From Paulinella micropora (Eukaryota; Cercozoa; Imbricatea; Euglyphida), in contig BJOX01000318.1 in NCBI GenBank assembly GCA_009731375.1, positions 422,441-486,440 of the forward strand: a stretch of 64,000 bases of DNA. The letters are read 5' to 3'. The stretch's first letter is position 1, and each line of letters opens with the position of its first letter. The position numbers were made by a program, and so were the translations under genes. The notes under the pieces are model-generated. The model did not search any database, was not told where the DNA came from, and saw nothing but the letters and a program-made list of their open reading frames with translations. Shown here one piece after another: positions 1 to 14,448 of this stretch.

Positions 1-10
1 ATCTATCTGT

Positions 11-61
<51 letters not shown>

Positions 62-134
62 ATTATCTAATCTATCTATCTATCAGTAATTCGCCAGAAT
101 GTCCCCACGACTGTCATCGCGGGTATGTATGTAT

Positions 135-183
<49 letters not shown>

Positions 184-222
184 CATCTATCTATATATCT
201 ATCTATCTATCTATCTGTCTAA

Positions 223-283
<61 letters not shown>

Positions 284-350
284 GATCGATCGATCGATCT
301 ATCTGTCTATTTCTCTATCTATCTATACATATATATACATATATATATAT

Positions 351-396
<46 letters not shown>

Positions 397-457
397 CATA
401 CATACATACATAGATACATAGATACATAGATACATAGATACATAGATACATAGATAC

Positions 458-523
<66 letters not shown>

Positions 524-556
524 GGATGGATGGATGGATGGATGGATGGATGGATG

Positions 557-648
<92 letters not shown>

Positions 649-658
649 TTTCGTTGTT
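1..658. repeat. (ATCT)n then (GATA)n microsatellite
   Basis: Tetranucleotide tract reading ATCT on the plus strand to about 345, then switching polarity to GATA to about 646 through a short TA stretch. The two arms are mutually complementary, so the block could fold back. A short non-repetitive island (about 85-125) lies inside and shows no convincing exon. Long ORFs across the tract are repeat translations. Confidence 0.97.
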
Positions 659-1162
659 GTAGCGTGTATTGCATGTGATAACTACCTGTTTTATCTATGT
701 ATTTATCTATCTGTGTATATCAATATATTTGAAAGGACACCGAACTCGGGATTTCGCCTCGTGATCATACATACATACATACATACATACATACGTACAT
801 ACGTACGTACGTACGTACATACATACATACATTACGTACACACACATCCCCCCCTTCTCCCTTCCTTATCTATGTATCTGTATCTATCTATCTTCTATCT
901 GTTTTTTTATTTTTATATCTGTGTATTAGTCGACCAACAGCTTGCCCGAGCAGGAGGAAACGCTTGAGGTCTTGTGCATACATACATACATACATACATA
1001 TATACATACATACACACACATACATGTAATACATCAAACCTGCTCTCTGAGGAAAGCTGGAGGTCTTATACATACATTACATACATTACATACGTACATT
1101 ACATACATACATGCATACATACATACATACATACATACACATACATACAATTTATCGAGCCT

Positions 1163-1224
<62 letters not shown>

Positions 1225-1344
1225 CACGAGAGATGGAGATGGAGATGGAGATACATGTCCATCGTTTCACCGCTACATATACTATGTAGATTGTTCCACC
1301 CCTGGAAAGTCATTTGGCGAAGTTCAAACGTCCAGTGCCGCTGC
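659..1344. repeat. Mixed ACAT, CT and short unique islands
   Basis: (ACAT)n around 769-832 and 978-1150 and (CT)n at about 1164-1222 separate short unique islands at 650-760, 925-975, 1030-1070 and 1225-1345. None of the islands shows a convincing reading frame with paired splice sites, so I see no supported gene here. Confidence 0.85.
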
Positions 1345-2459
1345 ATGGTGAACATAACATAACATAACATAACATAACGTAACGTGACATAACATAACAT
1401 AACATAACATAACATGACGTAACGTAACGTAACATAACATGACATAACATAACATTAACATAACATAACATAACATAACATAACATAACGTAACGTAACG
1501 TAACGTAACATAACATAACATAGCATAGCGTAACGTAACATAACGTAACGTAACATAACATAACATAACATAACGTAACGTAACGTAACGTAACGCAACA
1601 TAATATACCATATCATATCATAACATAACATAACATAACATAACACAACATAACATAGCATAACATAGCATAACGTAACGTAACGTAAGGTAACGTAACG
1701 TAACATAACATAACATAACGTAACGTAACGTAACGTAACGTACGTAACATTACATAACATTACATTACATTACATTACATAACATTACATTACATAACAT
1801 AACATTACATAACATTACATAACATAGCATAACATAACATAACAACATAACAACATAACATAGCATAACATAACCTATTAACATAACATAAAATGACATA
1901 GCATAACATAACATAACATACATAACATAACATAACATAATATAACATATCATAACCTAGCATAACATAGCATAACATAGCATAGCATAGCATAACATAG
2001 CATAACATACCGTAACATAGCATAGCATAGCATAACATAACATAACATAACATAACATAACATAACATAAGACAGCATAACATAGCACAGCATAACATAG
2101 CATAACATAACATAACATAGCATAACACAACACAACACACAACTCAACATAGCATAGCATAACATAACATAACATAGCATAGCATAACATAACATAATAT
2201 AACATAACATAACATAGCCAAACATAACACAACATAACACAACATAACATAACATAACATAACATAACATAACGTAACATAACATAACATAGCACAACAG
2301 AACACAACATAGCATAGCATAACATAACATACCACAACATAACATAACACAACAGAACATAACAGAACATAACATAACATAGCACAACACAACACAACAT
2401 AGCATAGCATGACATAACATAACACAACATAACATAACCTAGCATAACATAACATAACA
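1345..2459. repeat. ATAAC/GTAAC pentanucleotide array
   Basis: About 1.1 kb of a five-base unit (AACAT, with AACGT, AGCAT and ACAAC variants). Variants cluster regionally: AACGT is dense in 1380-1745, AGCAT and ACAAC in 1960-2440, which suggests repeated local tract expansion. Long minus-strand ORFs across it are repeat translations. Confidence 0.95.
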
Positions 2460-2474
2460 TGCTAACGCACATAG

Positions 2475-6370
<3,896 letters not shown>

Positions 6371-6402
6371 AATGTCTTCCTTCTTCTTCTTCTTCTTCTT
6401 CT

Positions 6403-6437
<35 letters not shown>

Positions 6438-6506
6438 TTCCTTCTCCTCTTCCTCCTCTTCCCCCTCTTCTTTCTTCCTTCTTCCTCCTCTTCCTTCTCT
6501 TTCTTT

Positions 6507-6552
<46 letters not shown>

Positions 6553-7439
6553 GCTACTACTGCTGCTACTGCTACTGCTACTGCTACTACTACTACTACT
6601 ACTACAACTACTACTACTACTACAACTGCTACTACTACTACTACTACTAGAAAACACATACGCTCTTATATATATTCTATATATACATTTATATAAACGT
6701 GTGATTTTATTTCAATACTACTATGCCGTTGTTATAGTGGTCATTCCTTAGACGTAGCTCTAGTATGTACCAGCAATTAACGGATTGAACCACAGATAGA
6801 AAGATAGAAATAGGTACATGACAACAAACCACAGATAGATGGATAAATAGACAAATAGATCGTTTCTCATCGTTCCACCCGTTCCAGTCTCCAGCAACGA
6901 CTTCCAGGTCGCTTATCTATACGTACATGCATATGTACATACATAAGTACATTCATGCAGACGTACGTCCATGCAAGCTTACACACATACATACATTACA
7001 TGTGAATATCACATATATCGTAAATAATATCTGAAGGGGAATTTACATTGAAAGTCCAGAGGTTACAAGCTATCTATTACTAATTTAACAGCCTGCGCCT
7101 CTGACTTTCTTATTATAGCTAGGGACACTCAAGGACAAAGCACATCCAAACATTGTGCTCAATTTCCTCACTCTGAGTCAATATTTGAAAGTCCGAAAAT
7201 GCAGAGCTCATCGTTTGGAAAGCTCATGTCGTGAGCTTGCAAATGATGGCTTCAGGATTGTCGTGCCACTTCCGATCGATGAAGAACAATGAGATAAAGA
7301 GTTGGAGGGTGTTGTCCTGTTGAATATCTCTAATAACACTTCTGCAGAAGTAAGACGGGGATTTGTTCCTGTTCCTGTGTGCCGAAAGAGGGCAGAGCAG
7401 CAGCCAGTCTGAGCTGCGGATGGAAACACAGTACATTTC

Positions 7440-7575
7440 GTGGCGAGACAAAAGTTTCGCGTGTTTTACGAGCGAGCCGGGCCGGCAAGCACGTAAAGCT
7501 CAGGAAATTTGGCGAGTCTTGAGCGTTATTTCTTCGGTCACCCATCCACATTTTGTGTCGGGTGGCCAAAAAAAG
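7440..7575 (+). repeat. Diverged copy of the GCGAGCCGGGCCGGC fold-back repeat
   Basis: Shares the core GAGCCGGGCCGGC, the following AAATTTGGCG, and a downstream CCACATTTTGTG with the copy at 60604-60735, in the same order and spacing. The inverted symmetry seen in the other copies is largely lost here. The plus-strand frame reads ACFTSEPGRQARK and then IWR, closely resembling translations of the other two copies. Confidence 0.6.
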
Positions 7576-7657
7576 ACCCAATTCCCAGCATAAATCTTGT
7601 CAACAGCCAGGCGGTTTGTTCACACCAGTTGTAGCGGAGTAAAACAGCTTATTTCCA

Positions 7658-7700
<43 letters not shown>

Positions 7701-8237
7701 CATATGTAAAGGGGTAGCAATAATGTATTAATAGTCCGTAGTATCTCGTATGTCGTTCTTCATTGTTTGTTGTGGTAGCTAGAGACACGATCTCATATAT
7801 AATCCATATTCTTTATCTAAGTATGTTTTCTTGCATATTGTCAGCTAGAGTACAGTCAGTGTGTTAGTATGAATTCTGCAGTTGTTCCTGGAACAAAAAT
7901 GTCCTTAGACATAGCAAGTCTTTGATACCACAAGATTGGTATCAGCCTATTAATATTTCATAACATAGGATAACGTAATAACGTAAGGTGCAGTAAGATA
8001 AAGTAACGTAACATAACATATCGTCTAAGTCTAATCATAGTAATAGAGTGCACGCACGGAGCACACTGGCGATCCTTCATCGGCTATCATCATGACATTA
8101 TGCGTGGTGCAAAAAAATAAATAAAAATAAAATTATATATATATATATTTTTTGAAAAAAAGGAAAGAAAGAAAACCTATGAAAAGAACAAAAAGACCAA
8201 AACAAAAACTAAAAAGCATTACAAAATAGCCTCGCAA

Positions 8238-8478
8238 AACTGATCCGAGCCGTAAACTGTATTTAATGTTCCAAGTATCACTGAGAATTAGTCCTGCTTC
8301 ACTATTTACATATATTAATATCATATTGATATTGATATTTCCATAAAACTGATCGTACACTGTACATAGCCTTCCAAGTATCACTGAGAACGTAGCCTTC
8401 CAAGTATCACTGAGATTTGGTCCTGCTTCACTATTTACACTGATATATCGTATTGATATTGATATTAATATTTCCATA
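8238..8478. repeat. About 115-bp tandem repeat, two units plus a partial
   Basis: Units share, in order, AAAACTGATC, a segment ending TTCCAAGTATCACTGAGA, GTCCTGCTTCACTATTTACA and TATTGATATTGATAT followed by TTTCCATAA. The TTCCAAGTATCACTGAGA block occurs a third time in the second unit. No coding function is evident. Confidence 0.8.
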
Positions 8479-9139
8479 AGTTATATATATAACATTCTTT
8501 AATGAACAACAACGTGAATCATCTGATGATTCTTAAATATTAATAACATTCTTAAATGAATAACTTGAATCATGTCCAAGTTATTAGCTTTCTTGTTAAT
8601 AAATAAACCGCCAACTGAGACGTGAATCATCTGATTGACAATAATCGCTTGCGCGACGTGGCTTATCATGGTAGTTTTACAGTAATGGAAGCCACAGGCT
8701 TCAGTCAGCATCATGATGCCACTGACGCCGGGGGCCGCACCGCGCTCGGCTTGGACCACTGCACAGTTCATCAGAATCAGTGCCCTAATTAACCCTTAAC
8801 GGTACGGTCCACTGTGGATCTAAATTTTATGAGTCAAAATAAAGAGCATAGTATTTTTATTTTGTTAATATACATTTTTACTGATTGAGCTCGCTGTTTA
8901 CTTGCTAAGAAAAATTTATTTAGAGTTACACTAGCAGCAGTTGTGAGCCAAAAAAGCAAATTTATCTGAGGCATATGATCACTGAAAATAGTTGATTTTG
9001 CTATATTTAATGTAACAAGTACTTTTGTGAATTTGCTACGCTACTATCACATCCGTTAGTATTAATACTATCTATGTTATTGACTTGAAAAGTAACAAAT
9101 AAACATTAAACACATACACTGTGACAATTTTTTATTATT

Positions 9140-9690
9140 TTATTAATAAGAACGTATTGATGCGACGTGGGCCGGGAGATTAGGGGACCGAGCAAAACTA
9201 TGCTTCAGGGGCCCTGCTCCCTCCCTTGCAGTTCTATTTCTAAGCAACTCGGAAAACGCGTGGCAGTGCAGACCCTGCCATGAAGTGATTCCGCACTAGT
9301 AAATTGGTAGTAGTTACTAACCGCCTCAAAAAGACTAAAAAAATCTGGTACTGGGTGTGGAAAAGTGATCTCATAAAATCACTGTAGACTAATTAATACA
9401 AAAGAACAGACTTGAAAAGATAAAATTTCATAATTATTAATAATAATAAGAACGTCACTTGAAACCGATGACATCCTGTCCTCTTCGTAATCGGAAAAAC
9501 AATGACTGAGGTCGGTTAGAACACATTCTCGAGAACACATAAGATAGTGTCGGCGTGAATCACTACTTATTTCCGAAAGTGGCATGTGTAACTTGAAATA
9601 GCCGTTACTCTCCCCCCTTCATAATACGAAAAGACGAAAACTCGCATAAATCTCACATAAAAATCACACAATACACCTCAATGAGCCTTA
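9140..9690 (-). repeat. Segment B, 3' end of the Penelope-like element
   Basis: Near-identical to 33824-34531 once the MITE inside that copy is removed, from ATTAATAAGAACGT to TCAATGAGCC. A short motif close to TTAATAATAAGAACGT occurs twice within it (about 9139 and 9436). Confidence 0.9.
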
Positions 9691-9697
9691 TAGAGTC

Positions 9698-9720
9698 GGC
9701 CCCGGTGGACAACCGGGGCC
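9698..9720. terminator. Perfect 8-bp GC hairpin just downstream of the RT stop
   Basis: GGCCCCGG and CCGGGGCC flank a 7-nt loop, about 50 bp past the RT ORF on the minus strand. It is absent from the segment-B copy at 34.5 kb. It could mark a 3' RNA structure of the element; the role is inferred only from position. Confidence 0.35.
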
Positions 9721-9770
9721 ATGCGCAAAACGAAAACCGAGTCGTGAATATCAAGGACATAGAGGCACGT

Positions 9771-11177
9771 TCATCGGTATGGCTGTTCGGAGACATGGCT
9801 GCCACTGGGACAATAGCCTTTCACCGGCTGTCCTCTTAGATCGGGTGGCAGTGTGAATTGGATTACCCACTTCCATTGCTCGCGAAAGGGTAAATCTACT
9901 GGAAGGTCAGCTACAGCCATACATAAGTAGCTACGAATCGCATCCCATATTGGCTGCTTCCTCGCCATCTGTGTAAGTGCTCGGTAGAAGAGTGACATCG
10001 GATATCGGGTTTCGATGAACAGCTTCACTACTGCTTCGACAAGGTGACACCTAGCGGATGACTGACTAGCAAACAGGGTAAACATCCCTATCAGTGTCCC
10101 GATGCGGACGTCTCTTCTGGTAAAATCATCAGGTGGTGGTAGTCGCGGGAAGCGGACAAGGTTGTCGCACATCATGTGAGTCCAATTCTTGAACGTTGGC
10201 CGTGACTGGAAATCTCTGTCGACTGTCGTGGGCAGGGCAAGATCATATCCCGCAAAAACAAGAAAATGGTAAAGCCCTTTCGTTACTGTCGTCTCCTCTT
10301 CGAGTTCTAATCCCCCTGTATAGAACTGTTTGCTCTGCTGAGACTGCCCTGAGTTCCTGATGGCCGTAAGGAGTCTGTGTACGACCGGATGGCATGGTGG
10401 GAGGGTAACAAGGAGGAGAAGGTCGTCTACCTGCCGGATGCCAAAGAACGATTTCCGAACCGGTCTCGGGATACAGGCAGCAAGGTTGGTATGCTCGTCT
10501 ACCATACATTTAAAAACAGACAACTGCGCTGATATATATCCCCCGATCGGACACCCATGCAACTGCATGAAGACCCCGTTCCCCATTGTAAAATGAGCAT
10601 GGTCAAGATCGAGCTGGACTAGGGCAATGACGTCTTGAAACGTAAAAAAGTAAAAGTTATCCTTCGCCGTAGATGTCTTGTACCCGACTTGATGTTTCGG
10701 TGCCCCTCCTGCCACGGACCACGGTTTTCTCGAAACTTGGAAAGCCTCGACTCGGCGACACGATCGTCCGTCACTACGTCCATAAGTTTGGATGAAGCGT
10801 AGCGCGAACATAACGGACTGGAGGACAGACTGTTTGGATAACCATGTGAACATTTGCTTAACATCAAACTGGTAGGCAAAGAGATGGGCGGTCCCATCTT
10901 GGGCGCGGAAACGGGCCATGGCCCTATGGAATAGCTCTTGTACCTTAGACAGGTCATTGGGATTGAAATTCACGCAATGTTTGGAGAACTCAAGGACAAC
11001 AAAGGTGAGAATACGGCCGAGGTTGCGTAATACATATTGCCAGGGGGACCACTTCTGGTTACACACTAGACGAGACTTCTCTATCGGTGACTTGTCCTTG
11101 GGGAAGATCAACGCAGAATGGAGTCGGGTTAGTTTCCGTGCAAGTTTCCCCTGGAAATATAAAGCTGGAAGTACTCG
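9771..11177 (-). CDS. Penelope-like reverse transcriptase, core and C-terminal part
   Basis: An open frame of about 468 codons without an upstream ATG, following a TGA at 11178-11180. Motif A is FAYQFDVKQMF, with the catalytic Asp near residue 83 from the first TTG codon at 11111. Motif B is LHGCPIGGYISAQLS. Motif C is IRQVDDLLLLV, where Penelope, telomerase-like and other RTs usually have a Tyr (R-Y-V-D-D), so the RQVDD form is unusual. Downstream, FYTGGLELEEE then LYHFLVFAG matches motif D/E of Penelope elements, and a helical tail containing RIGTLIGMF and ETRYPMSLFYRAL fits the post-RT region of that family. The N-terminal RT motif lies in another frame (11129-11509), with a 49-nt overlap. 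This indicates a frameshift, mutational or programmed. The protein would copy element RNA into DNA at a nicked target. Confidence 0.7.
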   Translation of the reverse strand, partial: RVLPALYFQGKLARKLTRLHSALIFPKDKSPIEKSRLVCNQKWSPWQYVLRNLGRILTFVVLEFSKHCVNFNPNDLSKVQELFHRAMARFRAQDGTAHLFAYQFDVKQMFTWLSKQSVLQSVMFALRFIQTYGRSDGRSCRRVEAFQVSRKPWSVAGGAPKHQVGYKTSTAKDNFYFFTFQDVIALVQLDLDHAHFTMGNGVFMQLHGCPIGGYISAQLSVFKCMVDEHTNLAACIPRPVRKSFFGIRQVDDLLLLVTLPPCHPVVHRLLTAIRNSGQSQQSKQFYTGGLELEEETTVTKGLYHFLVFAGYDLALPTTVDRDFQSRPTFKNWTHMMCDNLVRFPRLPPPDDFTRRDVRIGTLIGMFTLFASQSSARCHLVEAVVKLFIETRYPMSLFYRALTQMARKQPIWDAIRSYLCMAVADLPVDLPFREQWKWVIQFTLPPDLRGQPVKGYCPSGSHVSEQPYR

Positions 11178-11785
11178 TCAAGTATGTCCTCTGGTTTGCG
11201 GTTACACGGCATGAAGCAAGGGGCTCGTACGACCTCCTTCTCCATCCGGCCATAGGTAAGGACCGGACACTCAACCCATAATGAGTTTGGGTTCTTATCG
11301 AGTGCGCACACGACGAGCCCGTCTAACAAGATCTTAGTCCGGGCAATATCATCCTGATTGATCGGTGCAGGCTCAGTTGCACGTCCAGGTTCTTCCGGTC
11401 TCGTCCGCTGGCTAAACCAGCACAAAAAACCATCTACCTCATTAACCTTTGCGCCCACATGCAGGAACCTTGCCCTCAATAGATCCAGATAGAATCTGGT
11501 TGTCGGCAACGACTTTCCTTACCCTCGCACCCGTTTGTGCCTTCTCCCACTCGACGCTGCGTCGAGGACAAGGTCGATGTTGTCGAGAAATTGGAGGCAA
11601 GAACGGATGAGGCTAATACATGCAGAAGACTGGGACGGTGCTGGTGCCCACTTTGCGCTTATGGCTCCTACTCGGCCGGCTGTTCCTGGCATGTCGCTAA
11701 GGCGGGAAGAGAAATGGGCGGCAGTCGGTTGGAGTGGCCGCCATCGTTGGCAGGTGCATTGCGGTGGGCTTCTCTCTGCACCCAC
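11129..11785 (-). pseudogene. N-terminal piece of the Penelope-like RT with in-frame stop
   Basis: One frame carrying a TAA at 11519-11521. The downstream part contains GLVVCALDKNPNSLWVECP, which matches the DK-containing motif that precedes the fingers of Penelope-type RTs. It runs into the RT core only by a frame change near 11129-11177. The stop codon lies in GGGTAAGGA, which also resembles a splice donor, so splicing rather than decay is an alternative. The piece upstream of the stop (11785-11522) has no recognised motif. Confidence 0.5.
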
Positions 11786-11892
11786 AAACCGGAAGGACTG
11801 GGTTAGTTCGGCCTGATTGCACAGTGATGTGGCTATCGTTGGTGGGGCGGTAAAACATATTTTGACCAGAGGCTGGAGTGCACGGCGGGTTG

Positions 11893-13188
11893 CTAGGTCG
11901 GGGACATAGAGAGAGAGAGGAGGTAGGTGGGGATGCTACGGAGAAAAGGCTTTGCAAACGCTGCCCCGACCTCGGTCTTGAGCGTGTATAGAGAGTTTCG
12001 AAAGATTCGGGGAAAACGTTTAAGGTTAGACCTCAGAACGCGGGCAACGTAGTCGCGGACTCGACCGGGGGGTAGCTGCATTGCTTGTCCCCATATGTTA
12101 ATTGCTTGACATAGGGTGGCAGTCGTCATCTGTGGAGCCCACTTCATTGGATGCGTTCCTATGAGCTCAAGAGGAATCACCCCGTCTAGGATAGTGGCAG
12201 TGTTGTCGACCCGCACAACGTGGGTGCAATAGGGTCGAGACAGGGCACGACGTGCGTCGTTAGATCCAAGGCGGACATACGGGGTGACAGTGAGAGACGT
12301 CTGCTGTTCGTAAAGCTTCGACCGACCATAGAGTCTGCGTAACTGATCCCAGTCCCTTAGGCCGCTTTGGCGTCCAATCTTGTAGATGGAAATAACTCGG
12401 CCATGCTGGACATCATCTAGTAGTTCGGAAAGGTTGGCATAATAGGATGCTGGTGCTGATCCGGATCGCCATACCGTCAATGACTCGCAGCGCTGATATG
12501 CACTCGAGTAGTCGATGAGCTTCCCGTCAGGGTCGTTCAGCTGTTGCAACCGTCGGATACGTAATACTAAGGTTGGTCTATGACCATCGGTCCGAAAGCG
12601 TGAGATAGCGGCGGGGTACGCTCTTCGAACAGCATTCATGAGTGGTTTGAGCCAATCAATACATTTCCTCTTTAGGGAAAATCTCTGTGACTTGAGCAGG
12701 TTCGAGAGATCAGAAGAGGGGTGGCGGGGTATGTTGCAGATTAGGATAATGGGTACCGATATGAATGTGTAGTATCCTACTTTTCCGCCGAGCCTCAAGA
12801 AACGGGAGGTAAGCGAGCGGTTACGTAGGGAGGCGAATTCCTGTTTGGTGCGTGTATACCACACATATGATTCGCCTATATAGTCTAGCTTCGAGCGAGT
12901 AGAGAAAAAATAGTAGATAAGGGATACATGGTTATATAGTTGCGCAGAGCGGTTGCGTAGCGTGGTGTAGACATCATGCGAGTCGTAGTGAGACGCAAGC
13001 CAAGGGAGTAAAGCACGAAGTTTACGTGTGGTTGGCGTGCTATAAAAGATTGTGGATAAGACAGCGAGGAAAAAGTGGCATTGCATCAGGGGCATGAAGA
13101 CAGTCCAAAGAATGCCCACTCTAGATTTGAATGCAAGCTGTTTGGCAAAAATAGCTAGGCATGTTGCCTTACGGATGGACAGTTTCAC
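11893..13188 (-). CDS. Candidate GIY-YIG endonuclease region of the Penelope-like pol
   Basis: A 431-codon ORF. Near residues 90-110 it reads LIYYFFSTRSKLDYIGES, resembling the two GIY-YIG strands (Tyr-Tyr, then YIG with a following Ser). An Arg-containing helix follows, then GGKVGYYTF, and later KRKCIDWLKPLMN near residues 173-185, in the place of the usual E..WI..L.P..N segment. The canonical Glu is not clearly conserved, so catalytic competence is doubtful. It lies upstream of the RT on the same strand, the permuted order known for some Penelope-like elements (endonuclease N-terminal). The rest of the ORF is basic and unrecognised. The N-terminal hydrophobic stretch (residues 24-50) could suggest a membrane segment, but the endonuclease reading seems better. 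Confidence 0.45.
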   Translation of the reverse strand: MKLSIRKATCLAIFAKQLAFKSRVGILWTVFMPLMQCHFFLAVLSTIFYSTPTTRKLRALLPWLASHYDSHDVYTTLRNRSAQLYNHVSLIYYFFSTRSKLDYIGESYVWYTRTKQEFASLRNRSLTSRFLRLGGKVGYYTFISVPIILICNIPRHPSSDLSNLLKSQRFSLKRKCIDWLKPLMNAVRRAYPAAISRFRTDGHRPTLVLRIRRLQQLNDPDGKLIDYSSAYQRCESLTVWRSGSAPASYYANLSELLDDVQHGRVISIYKIGRQSGLRDWDQLRRLYGRSKLYEQQTSLTVTPYVRLGSNDARRALSRPYCTHVVRVDNTATILDGVIPLELIGTHPMKWAPQMTTATLCQAINIWGQAMQLPPGRVRDYVARVLRSNLKRFPRIFRNSLYTLKTEVGAAFAKPFLRSIPTYLLSLSMSPT

Positions 13189-13604
13189 AGCCCGCGTCGC
13201 AGGGCGGGTAACGTTAAAGGGGGGAATGTCAGATAGGAGAGAGAACAGGTGGGAGATGCTAGACAGTAGAAAAAGGATGGTAGATACTAATGAGGCAGGC
13301 TGTGCTCTATCCTAGTAGTCATTAGGCATAAGAGCTCGCTTTTGAAGGCGTCCCCCTCGTGTGGTTTGCGTTTGTGACCGTCTTGTCGGCGAGGTCGTCT
13401 GACCTTGGCTGAGAGAACCTCCTCGTCCACGCCTACGACCTCGGTTCGTTTGGCGATGGCTCTCGTCGGCATCCGTTGTATCGTACAGCCTCGTGGTCGA
13501 CAACGGTTGTCCAAAGCGGACACGCTTAGATGCCTGAGGTGAAGAAAGGGGGAGCGAATCAGGATTTGATGAGAGGGGGTGCAGGTAGGTTGCTGGTGGT
13601 CCTG

Positions 13605-13635
<31 letters not shown>

Positions 13636-14044
13636 GAGGAAAGCATGACATAGTCATAGCATAGAGATAAAGGCGCAAGACAGATTCAAATAACGCGCCA
13701 TAGTGGTCAACAGTGGCCAAGGTGTAAAGGACAGCAGGCATGTCAACATTGGTAGTCTGGGAAAACCCAAAAGCCCCGGATTTTGACGTTTCCCGTGAAC
13801 GTATGTGAAAGGGTTGAGCATTTGTGTAAGGGTGGGATACTTGATACGTAGTGGTGTACGCATGAAAGAAAACGGAGAAGGAAGACATTGCTTATAGCAG
13901 TACCTTTGCAAGAGTGGGAATAAAAGGGCATAGGTGTATAATACCTGTCGGTGGCCAAGTCGCCGGATCCCAAAGGTTGGCTGACCGTGCAGATAGGAAG
14001 GGACTAGGCTGGTAAGATGAATGAGAAGAACTAGATGAACTAGA

Positions 14045-14440
14045 TCAAGGGTTGGACCCGGGGGTATTGGACGAGTTGGTGGGAGGCAAAGTATTCTCAT
14101 GAATCTCTTTGTCCTCCAGCGAGGTACCAGCGGTTACGGGCTCAGTTGGTGAGGATGGTGATTGCGGGCTATGGCTACGTCGATTGTCCTCGTCGGCTTC
14201 GGACTCGGACTCTTCGTTGTCAGATCGGTGTTGTTCCGCCAGAATCTGCATCTGGCTGATCGTGTCTCTCTGAGCAGCAAGCTTTTTAGTTTCTTCAGCA
14301 GCTGATTTAGCTTTGAATACGACTTTAACATTCATTTGCCATTGCTTCATAAGCTTCTCCTTCTGTTCGGGGGAGAGTTGGTTGAAGTCGTTATACAAGT
14401 TAGCTAAGGCTGCATCAGTTGTAATGTGAACAGACGTCAT
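14045..14440 (-). CDS. Small acidic coiled-coil protein (ORF2) of the element
   Basis: About 131 residues from the ATG at 14440; a GTG at 14449 overlaps the TAG that ends ORF1. The first 75 residues are helical with a charged KEKLMKQWQMNVKVV-type heptad pattern, followed by an acidic tract (DNEESESEADED) and a Ser/Pro tail. It resembles an oligomerising accessory or phosphoprotein-like factor. No family is recognised, and the link to the retroelement rests on position and strand. Confidence 0.45.
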   Translation of the reverse strand: MTSVHITTDAALANLYNDFNQLSPEQKEKLMKQWQMNVKVVFKAKSAAEETKKLAAQRDTISQMQILAEQHRSDNEESESEADEDNRRSHSPQSPSSPTEPVTAGTSLEDKEIHENTLPPTNSSNTPGSNP

Positions 14441-14448
14441 GCTTTTCA

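Larger units (their letters stand above)
6660..9139. other. Intergenic region, no supported gene
   Basis: Mostly unique, moderately AT-rich sequence with a (TA)n at 7660-7699. Short ORFs exist on both strands (for example 7208-7593), but none has a recognisable domain or splice context. It contains a diverged copy of the fold-back repeat (about 7440-7575), a tandem repeat (8238-8478) and a shorter repeat of a GTGAATCATCTGAT motif at 8512-8640. Confidence 0.6.

Noticed and set aside
99-674. Long ORFs of IYLS/YLSI repeats on both strands
   Set aside because: Direct translations of ATCT/GATA microsatellite; no unique sequence or start context. The same applies to HTYI/MYVC (ACAT), LSLS (CT), EEE/KKK/RRR (GAA) and CYVML (ATAAC) ORFs throughout.
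7208-7593. Overlapping small ORFs as a gene
   Set aside because: They coincide with the fold-back repeat copy and have no domain or splice partners.
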